From Actinomycetes bacterium (GTDB taxonomy: Bacteria > Actinomycetota > Acidimicrobiia > Acidimicrobiales > Palsa-688), in NCBI GenBank assembly GCA_021808425.1, contig JAKBBS010000019.1, positions 1 to 28,181 on the forward strand: a stretch of 28,181 nt of DNA, given 5' to 3'. Below, piece after piece: positions 22,842 to 28,181 of this stretch. Each line of letters starts with the position of its first letter. Positions within the stretch are counted from its first letter, which is position 1. The notes below the pieces were generated by a model, which did no database searches, was not told the origin of the DNA, and saw only the letters and a program-made list of their open reading frames with translations. Both the position numbers and the translations under genes were made by a program.

Positions 22842-23840
22842 TCACATGACCTGTGCGGCGAACGCGTCCAACATCCTTCGAAGCTCCGACGCCTTGGAGT
22901 CGGAGGCGAAACTGGCTGCAATCGCCCTTTCCGTGGCGGCAATCGCCCCGGTTACTCCCCACGAACACAGGGTGTCAGCCAATGCCATCTCCGATGTCAG
23001 GCTGATCCCGAGGGTCGCTGGGTCGTCCGTGTTGATCGTGACCGCCACACCGCGGTCGACAAGTTGTCGTAGAGGGTGAAGTTCGATCGCGCCGTAGAGC
23101 AGGCGGACGTTCGAGGTCAGACAAACGTCGAGGATGACCGAGTCGTCGATCAATCGCTCGATCAGGCGAGGATCCTCGATCGAGCGGATGCCGTGGTCTA
23201 TCCGCGTAACCCGGAGCTGTTCAAGGGCGGACCAGACACCTTCCGGGCCAGATGACTCGCCTGCGTGCGCAGTACGCCCCAAGCCGATCGTTCCGGCCAA
23301 GGCAAAGGCGGAAGCGAAGCGTTCGCCGGTCGGTCCTGCGGCCGCCTCGTTGCCGTCGATGGACAATCCAACCAGGCGTGACGGCGGTCGTCGCTCAAGC
23401 GCTGCCACGAGCTCTATAGCTTCGTCGCTGCTCTGGCTACGAAGGAGAGATACAAGCAACCAGGCGTCGCACAAGCCCTCGGCTGAGGCCCGTGCGAAAC
23501 CCGCTGATACTGCCTCCAGCAGGACGTCACGTCGCAGAGCGCTCCAGTGTGTGGGGTTGACGATCACTTCCGCGTAGGCGACCCCGTCAGAAGCGAGGCG
23601 TGCTGCGAGGTCGTAAGCTTGGCGTTCGGCCTGCTCGGGGGTGCGTACCAGCCCGCACCACCAGTCCAGCCTGGACAGAAGCTCGTCGAGGTTTACCGGC
23701 GACAGAACAGACTCTTTGTCGTAGGGCATCACCTCCCCGGCCTCGCGTGCGAGCTCAGCGATCCTTGCGGCGTCGAAGCTGCCCTCGAGGTGAACGTGCA
23801 ACTCGACCTTCGGCATGCGACGCAAAAGCTCCTCGTCCAC
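22842..23840 (-). CDS. Adenosine/adenine deaminase family protein
   Basis: A 332-residue TIM-barrel purine deaminase. Zinc and catalytic residues are H15 and H17 (KVELHVHLEG), H192 and E195 (TAHAGES), H216 (TRIDHGIRS) and D272/D273 (INTDDPATLG). The enzyme converts adenosine to inosine or adenine to hypoxanthine; SLTSNVRLLYG does not settle which. It supplies hypoxanthine or inosine to the adjacent, divergent xanthine dehydrogenase operon, with 145 bp between the starts. It begins with GTG at 23840 with no Shine-Dalgarno, and a TAGTGT box with upstream TTGAGA suggests a leaderless mRNA. Confidence 0.9.
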   Translation of the reverse strand: MDEELLRRMPKVELHVHLEGSFDAARIAELAREAGEVMPYDKESVLSPVNLDELLSRLDWWCGLVRTPEQAERQAYDLAARLASDGVAYAEVIVNPTHWSALRRDVLLEAVSAGFARASAEGLCDAWLLVSLLRSQSSDEAIELVAALERRPPSRLVGLSIDGNEAAAGPTGERFASAFALAGTIGLGRTAHAGESSGPEGVWSALEQLRVTRIDHGIRSIEDPRLIERLIDDSVILDVCLTSNVRLLYGAIELHPLRQLVDRGVAVTINTDDPATLGISLTSEMALADTLCSWGVTGAIAATERAIAASFASDSKASELRRMLDAFAAQVM

Positions 23841-23847
23841 ATCTGCG

Positions 23848-23878
23848 ACACTACTGGCGCAGGCGCCTCCGATCTCAA
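23848..23878 (-). promoter_or_regulatory. Candidate leaderless promoter of the deaminase gene
   Basis: On the minus strand TTGAGA (23878-23873), a 19-bp spacer and TAGTGT (23853-23848) lie so that transcription would begin at or next to the GTG start at 23840. Confidence 0.45.
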
Positions 23879-23972
23879 ATGCTGTCGACGACCTGACGGC
23901 TTCGATGCCTGGAGCGTACCCACGAAATGCCGCCCGTCTCGACCAGTGCGCGAGGATCGGTAAAACTGCACT

Positions 23973-23982
23973 AGGAGGTGAT
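23973..23982 (+). promoter_or_regulatory. Near-perfect Shine-Dalgarno deciding the GTG start of the FAD subunit
   Basis: AGGAGGTGAT matches the 16S rRNA tail fully and lies 3 nt before GTG 23986 counted from its last base. It fixes that start among several in-frame codons. A TAAAAC word 13-18 nt further upstream may be the -10 box. Confidence 0.8.
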
Positions 23983-23985
23983 TAC

Positions 23986-24831
23986 GTGGCTCTGGCTGTT
24001 CCGACCAGTCTCGACGAAGCGATTGATGCAGTGGCCGAAGCGCCAGGCGCTCAGCTCCTCGCGGGAGGGACCGACTTCTGCGTGGAGGTCAGTTTCGGGT
24101 TGCGACGGCCAACGGGCGTGGTGTCGCTGCGGCGCGTCGACGATCTTCGGGGATGGAGCGCCGATTCCGACACGATCACCATCGGCGCCTCGACGACCTA
24201 CGCCTCCATGATCGACGAGCTGAGCGGTTTGCTGCCAGCCCTGGCGAGCGCCGCCCGCAGCGTGGGCTCGCCGCAGATCCGCAACATGGGGACACTCGGT
24301 GGGAACGTCGCCACGGCCAGCCCTGCTGGCGACACTCTGCCGGTCCTGTTGGGGCTCGACGCCCGCGTTGTTCTCGCCGGAACTACCGGGCGGCGGAGTG
24401 TCGCCCTTCGCGACTTGCTAACCGGGCCGAAACGTACTTGCATGTTGCCCGGCGAGATAATCGTCGACGTGACTACGAAGCGGCCACGCGGGCCGCAACA
24501 TTTTCTGAAGGTCGGCACGAGGAATGCAATGGTGATATCCATCGCTTCGGCGGCCGTCGGCATCGATCCCGAAGCGGCGACGGTCTCGTGCGCACTCGGC
24601 TCCGTCGGGCCGGTGCCGCTTCGCGCGTCGCAAGCAGAGGCTTTCGCAGCATCCGAGATCGACTGGGCAGCGATGACCGCTTCCGATTCGGCTCTTGCGC
24701 GCTTCGGTTCGCTAGCCGCTTCAGAAGCGTCGCCGATCGACGACCACCGATCGAGCGCTGCCTACCGGCGAGCGGCCGTTGCGGTCATAGCCGAACGGGG
24801 ACTTAGGAGGTGCATGCGAGATGCACGATAA
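23986..24831 (+). CDS. Xanthine dehydrogenase-type FAD-binding subunit (CoxM/YgfM-like)
   Basis: A 281-residue PCMH-type FAD subunit of a molybdenum hydroxylase. FAD motifs are LLAGGTDF (24-31) and IRNMGTLGGNVATASPAGD (98-116), followed by a CO-dehydrogenase flavoprotein C-terminal domain. It accepts electrons from the 2Fe-2S subunit and passes them on to NAD+ or another acceptor. The start GTG has an ideal Shine-Dalgarno. Its stop overlaps the ATG of the 2Fe-2S gene by 11 nt, so stoichiometric synthesis is expected. It is the only FAD subunit of this type in the window and could in principle also serve the FAD-less fused XDH. Confidence 0.92.
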   Translation: MALAVPTSLDEAIDAVAEAPGAQLLAGGTDFCVEVSFGLRRPTGVVSLRRVDDLRGWSADSDTITIGASTTYASMIDELSGLLPALASAARSVGSPQIRNMGTLGGNVATASPAGDTLPVLLGLDARVVLAGTTGRRSVALRDLLTGPKRTCMLPGEIIVDVTTKRPRGPQHFLKVGTRNAMVISIASAAVGIDPEAATVSCALGSVGPVPLRASQAEAFAASEIDWAAMTASDSALARFGSLAASEASPIDDHRSSAAYRRAAVAVIAERGLRRCMRDAR

Positions 24832-25354
24832 CCCTGACCTCCACATCGATGCCTCGACAACGCCTTGGAGCTCCACCGGCGACTTCGCTCTGAGCGTTGA
24901 CGGACGCGCCCGCAGGGTTAGCGGATCATGGCTGGGCGAGACGCTTCTTTACGTGCTCAGGGAACGCCTCGGTCTTCCCGGCTCGAAGAACGCGTGCGAA
25001 CAGGGAGAATGCGGCTCCTGCTCGGTACTTTTAGACGAAGTCGTCGTGTGCTCCTGCCTCGTTCTCGCCGCCGACGCGCAGGGCTGCGACATCCGCACAG
25101 TGGAGGGCCTGAACGTCAGCGGAGAGGCGACCGACGTGCAAGATGCTATGGTCCGCTGCGGGGCTGTGCAGTGTGGCTTCTGCACCCCTGGCTTGGTCGT
25201 GGCGATACACGATCTTCTTCGCCACTCCCCCGGAGCGACCGACATGGAAATTCGCGAGGCACTGTCGGGGAACCTGTGCCGCTGCACGGGCTACGGCCGT
25301 ATCTTCCAGGCTGTCCGAGAGGTTCAAAGGGGGCGGTCGGATGCCGGGCTCTGA
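24821..25354 (+). CDS. Xanthine dehydrogenase-type 2Fe-2S subunit (CoxS-like)
   Basis: A 177-residue protein with the plant-ferredoxin cluster ligands C59, C64, C67 and C79 and the second cluster C118, C121, C153 and C155 (QCGFCTPG and LCRCTGYG). It relays electrons from the Mo centre to FAD. It has an N-terminal extension of about twenty residues compared with many CoxS proteins. The ATG at 24821 has AGGAGG ten bases upstream; the gene overlaps both neighbours (11 nt with the FAD gene, 14 nt with the Mo gene). Confidence 0.94.
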   Translation: MHDNPDLHIDASTTPWSSTGDFALSVDGRARRVSGSWLGETLLYVLRERLGLPGSKNACEQGECGSCSVLLDEVVVCSCLVLAADAQGCDIRTVEGLNVSGEATDVQDAMVRCGAVQCGFCTPGLVVAIHDLLRHSPGATDMEIREALSGNLCRCTGYGRIFQAVREVQRGRSDAGL

Positions 25355-27704
25355 TGGACTTGCTACAAGAACGCGCACCACAGGGTTAGGCAACTCGGAA
25401 CGCCGTCCCGACGGCGTTCCGAAGGCGCGCGGTGAGTTCGCGTTCTCCTCGGACCTTTGGATGGACGCGATGCTGTGGGGCCACACGCTTCGCAGCCCGC
25501 ACGTGTCGGCGCGGATTCGATCAGTCGACCTTCGCCCTGCGCTCGCCATCCCGGGAGTGCGCGCAGTTATCGCGGCCTCCGACGTACCTGGCAGGCCGAC
25601 TTTCGGTTTGGAGGTTGCGGACCAACCTGTATTCGCGTCCGACGTGGTCCGCTATCACGGCGAGCCGATTGCTGCTGTCGCCGCTGATCATCCCGAGACG
25701 GCGCGCCTAGCAGCGCGGGCGGTCCTAGTCGAATACGAGTTGGTCGAGCCGGTAGTCGACGCCGAAGTCGCCCTGCGGAGTGATCCATTGCACCCCGACG
25801 GGAACCTTTTTCGTCACGTGCGAATCCGCCACGGTGACCCCGGCATCGTCGGTGATGTCGTCGTCGAGGGAACCTACGAGGTCGGAATGCAAGACCAGGC
25901 GTTCCTCGGCCCCGAATCCGGGCTCGCAGTGCCAGGCGAAGACGGCGGTGTGGACCTATATATCGCCACGCAGTGGCTGCACGTAGACCGCGACCAGATT
26001 GCCGCTTGCCTGGGACTGCCCGCAAGCCTTGTCAGGTTGCACCTGGCCGGCGTCGGGGGTGCGTTCGGCGGGCGCGAGGACGTCAGCCTGCAGATCCACC
26101 TATGCCTCCTGGCGCTGCGGTGCGGCCGGCCAGTCAAGATGGTCTACTCGCGCGAGGAGTCCTTCTTCGGTCACGTCCACCGCCACCCGGCAAAGATGTG
26201 GTACCGCCATCACGCCGACTATGCCGGAAACCTCGTCAAGGTCGAAGCACGACTCGTCCTCGATGGCGGAGCGTACCTGTCGTCGTCTAATGCCGTCGTC
26301 TCTAACGCCGCGTGCTTCGCACCCGGACCGTACAGGGTGGCTAACGCAACCATCGACGCCTACGCGGTTCGGACCAACAACCCTCCGTGCGGGGCGATGC
26401 GAGGCTTCGGTTCGGTTCAGGTCTGCTACGGCCACGAAGCCCAGATGGACAAGCTGGCAGCGGCTCTCCATGTCGATCCCGTCGACCTTCGACTTCGCAA
26501 CGCTCTTCGCCGTTATGACCGGATGATCACAGGTCAGGTTTTGACAGGCGTCGTGCCGGTACGCGAAGTGATCGAAGCCGCCGTCGGCCTTCCGATGCCA
26601 GCAGGGCGCTGCTTGGAGGACCATGCATTGTCGCTTCCCGGCGGAGCCGGCCTGAGCGCAGACGTGTCAGACGTGTCCCGCGGCGTCGGTCTCGCTGTCA
26701 GCTTCAAGAACATAGCGTACTCGGAGGGCTTCGATGACTTCGCATCGGCGCGAGTACGTCTCGAAGCCGACGACTCGGCCAACATTACTGCCACGGTCTT
26801 CATAGCCACCGCGGAAGTCGGTCAAGGATTCGTCACGCTCGCAGGCCAGATCATCGCCGAGGAGCTCGGTCCGGTCGGAGTCGTACTCGCCCAGGCGAAC
26901 ACTTCCGATGTCGGCTCAGCCGGATCGAGCAGCGCATCGCGTCAGACGTGGATGAGCGGTGGGGCGTTGATGCTGGCGTGTGCAGCCGTACGCCGCATCC
27001 TCTCGGAGAGGGCAGCGTCTGAGCTCGACGAGCCGGCCGGCGACCTCGTCTACGAGGCGGCCGAGGTGAAAAGCTCCGTGAGCTCTCGTCGTTTGACGGC
27101 GGCAGAACTTCTGCGGTCAGGGCCGATCGACGTGGAGGAGGTCTATCACCATCGCCCGACCGTAGCGCTCGACGTCGACGGACAGGGCGACGCGCATCTG
27201 TCGTTGATGTTCGCTGCGCATCGGGCGGTGGTCGACGTCGATTGCGGACTCGGGCTGGTCAAGGTGGTCCAGGTTTCGACCGGCCAGGATGTCGGTCGAG
27301 CACTCAACCCGCTGGCGGTCACCGGGCAAATCGAAGGGGGTATCGCCCAGGGGATCGGCCTGGCGGTGATGGAGGAGATCATCCTCGACCAAGGACGTGT
27401 CCGAAATGCTTCATTTACCGATTACCTGATCCCGACGTCGTTGGATATGCCCGACGTCCTAGCGACCCTCATAGAGCAGCCCGAGCCCGAAGCTCCCTTC
27501 GGAGCGAAAGGAGTTGGCGAGCCGCCGACAATTTCCTCGGGCCCTGCGGTGCTCGCCGCAATCCGGGCCGCGACGGGTTTGGACCTATCACGCGCGCCGG
27601 TCCGCCCAGAGCACATAGCCTTAGCCGGTCGCTTTCAGATTCTGTCAAATCCTGCGGCCGACCGACGGGCGACGCCAGCCGGCGACGATACCCGAATGCA
27701 GTGA
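25341..27704 (+). CDS. Xanthine dehydrogenase-type molybdopterin subunit
   Basis: The 787-residue Mo-cofactor subunit starts at ATG 25341, 14 nt inside the 2Fe-2S gene. Motifs: GEFAFSSDLW near the N-terminus, QDQAFLGPESGLAVP, GGAFGGREDVS with E246, GAMRGFGSVQ with R354, GQDVGRALNP and FGAKGVGEPP with the catalytic base E727. E246 and R354 are at the positions of bovine Glu802 and Arg880, so a purine-type substrate is favoured over an aldehyde or CO; the active-loop of CO dehydrogenase (CSFR) is absent. The C-terminal 40 residues are loosely conserved. The protein differs clearly from the fused XDH on the other side of the cluster, so the two are not recent duplicates. Confidence 0.93.
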   Translation: MPGSDGLATRTRTTGLGNSERRPDGVPKARGEFAFSSDLWMDAMLWGHTLRSPHVSARIRSVDLRPALAIPGVRAVIAASDVPGRPTFGLEVADQPVFASDVVRYHGEPIAAVAADHPETARLAARAVLVEYELVEPVVDAEVALRSDPLHPDGNLFRHVRIRHGDPGIVGDVVVEGTYEVGMQDQAFLGPESGLAVPGEDGGVDLYIATQWLHVDRDQIAACLGLPASLVRLHLAGVGGAFGGREDVSLQIHLCLLALRCGRPVKMVYSREESFFGHVHRHPAKMWYRHHADYAGNLVKVEARLVLDGGAYLSSSNAVVSNAACFAPGPYRVANATIDAYAVRTNNPPCGAMRGFGSVQVCYGHEAQMDKLAAALHVDPVDLRLRNALRRYDRMITGQVLTGVVPVREVIEAAVGLPMPAGRCLEDHALSLPGGAGLSADVSDVSRGVGLAVSFKNIAYSEGFDDFASARVRLEADDSANITATVFIATAEVGQGFVTLAGQIIAEELGPVGVVLAQANTSDVGSAGSSSASRQTWMSGGALMLACAAVRRILSERAASELDEPAGDLVYEAAEVKSSVSSRRLTAAELLRSGPIDVEEVYHHRPTVALDVDGQGDAHLSLMFAAHRAVVDVDCGLGLVKVVQVSTGQDVGRALNPLAVTGQIEGGIAQGIGLAVMEEIILDQGRVRNASFTDYLIPTSLDMPDVLATLIEQPEPEAPFGAKGVGEPPTISSGPAVLAAIRAATGLDLSRAPVRPEHIALAGRFQILSNPAADRRATPAGDDTRMQ

Positions 27705-27709
27705 TGCTT

Positions 27710-27725
27710 GGAGGAGCGAGCCTCC
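27710..27725 (+). terminator. Weak hairpin after the Mo subunit gene
   Basis: GGAGG, AGCGAG and CCTCC form a 5-bp stem five bases after the stop of the Mo subunit. It is followed by C residues, not U, so terminator function is uncertain. Confidence 0.3.
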
Positions 27726-27734
27726 CCCGCCTGA

Positions 27735-28013
27735 CTGGGAGCTCGAGGACCGGTCGATCATGTTCGCAGAGCCCGCTCGGCTGCGCCCGACGACCCGCAC
27801 AACTTCTACGGTGCCCACTGGTGGACCGATCCCTCCGATCCGGCTGGAACCTTCTGGGCTGACGGCTACGAAGGCCAGACCGTCGCTGTCTGCACTGGCT
27901 TGGATCTCGTAGCTGTGCGCTTCGGCAAATCCCCGCCGGGGTCGACCGCGATCGGAAACTGGCGACGGTCATATATTTCGACTCTCTGCTCCAGGTCGGG
28001 TGGCTGTCGGTAA
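27735..28013 (+). pseudogene. C-terminal remnant of a serine hydrolase (beta-lactamase family)
   Basis: In the 353-bp stretch between the Mo subunit and the PhzF gene no intact gene is present. Frame 3 (codons starting at 27735, stop 28011-28013) encodes DDPHNFYGAHWWTDPSDPAGTF, WADGYEGQ and LDLVAVRFGKSPP. This is the C-terminal end of class C beta-lactamase-like serine hydrolases (YG.GWW..P..P.GTF.A.GY.GQ..VV.P.LDLVVVRLG). The SxxK and YxN parts are absent, and an in-frame TGA at 27732 with unrelated sequence before it closes the upstream side. Clear similarity spans about 27786-27940. It is best read as a decayed, 5'-truncated gene; a tiny functional gene is very unlikely. Confidence 0.65.
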
Positions 28014-28057
28014 AGCTAGGTGCAGGGGCGAAGGTGCGCGAGTAATAGAGTAAGCAG

Positions 28058-28181
28058 GTGGCCCTAGACCTAACTGTGGTCGACGCGTTCACCGACCGAC
28101 CCTTTACCGGCAACCCTGCGGCCGTCGCCGTCGTCGACGAGTTCCCTAGCGGGAACCGTATGCAAGCCGTAGCTCGCGAGA
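28058..28181 (+). CDS. PhzF family protein, N-terminal part (runs off window)
   Basis: From GTG 28058 the first 41 codons read LTVVDAFTDRPFTGNPAAVAVV, the typical N-terminus of PhzF-like isomerases/epimerases, whose family includes the phenazine enzyme and many proteins of unknown substrate. The VDAFTDRPFTGNPAAV motif forms part of the diaminopimelate-epimerase-like fold active site. The remainder lies beyond the window. AGAG/GTAAGCAG upstream is a weak Shine-Dalgarno, and TAATAG ten bases upstream may be a -10 box. Confidence 0.85.
   Translation, partial: MALDLTVVDAFTDRPFTGNPAAVAVVDEFPSGNRMQAVARE

Overview
This window looks like chromosome from a high-GC actinobacterium (Actinomycetota), possibly Acidimicrobiia-like; nothing here fixes it more finely. 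The evidence is a WhiB regulator, a PimB-like GT4 mannosyltransferase close to trpD, an F420-type luciferase-family oxidoreductase, heavy use of GTG and TTG starts, GTGA/TTGA gene overlaps, and several start codons placed 5-7 nt after a -10-like box (probable leaderless mRNAs). No tRNA, rRNA, CRISPR array or insertion sequence was seen. Bases 1-49 hold no gene I can assign.

Layout. (1) 50-3504, housekeeping: GT4 glycosyltransferase, a small Cys-rich protein, a stand-alone Lrp/AsnC ligand-binding (RAM) protein, trpD and whiB, with an 11-bp tandem repeat and a terminator-like inverted repeat between the convergent RAM and trpD genes. (2) 3668-6093, a minus-strand redox/stress operon: rubrerythrin, two-[4Fe-4S] CCG-type oxidoreductase, DUF3501. 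(3) 6278-11048, a plus-strand three-gene operon joined by two GTGA overlaps: glpD, an alkyl-DHAP-synthase-like flavoprotein and a glycerol-kinase-like FGGY kinase that lacks three of the five expected glycerol-contact residues. (4) 11087-12947, a PhoU-like protein followed by an ArsB-type ion transporter. (5) 12996-14625, an LLM oxidoreductase and a RHH/MazF toxin-antitoxin pair whose operator lies inside the last codons of the upstream xanthine dehydrogenase gene.

(6) 14633-27704 is the most notable part: about 13 kb of N-heterocycle (probably purine) catabolism in at least four transcription units. A minus operon encodes an M20 carbamoylase/allantoate amidohydrolase, a D-carbamoylase-like nitrilase and a fused [2Fe-2S]-molybdopterin xanthine dehydrogenase without FAD domain, joined by TTGA and GTGA overlaps. 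Divergent from it, across a perfect 14-bp palindrome, is a one-component regulator with a YkoF-like (pyrimidine/thiamine-binding fold) domain and a C-terminal HTH. Next come an NCS1 nucleobase permease plus an SsnA/guanine-deaminase-like amidohydrolase lacking its usual N-terminal strand domain, an adenosine/adenine deaminase, and a divergent three-subunit xanthine dehydrogenase (FAD, 2Fe-2S, Mo). Both Mo subunits keep the Glu and Arg typical of purine hydroxylases. A plausible flow is uptake, deamination of adenine/guanine-type compounds, hydroxylation by one or both molybdo-enzymes, and later hydrolysis of carbamoyl/ureido products. No uricase, allantoinase, hydantoinase or XdhC is in the window, so the pathway is incomplete here or takes another route. 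The set recalls the ssnA/ygfM/xdhD/M20 purine gene cluster of enterobacteria and gut anaerobes.

(7) 27705-28181: a 353-bp stretch with no intact gene but the decayed C-terminus of a serine hydrolase (beta-lactamase family), then the first 41 codons of a PhzF-family gene that runs off the edge.
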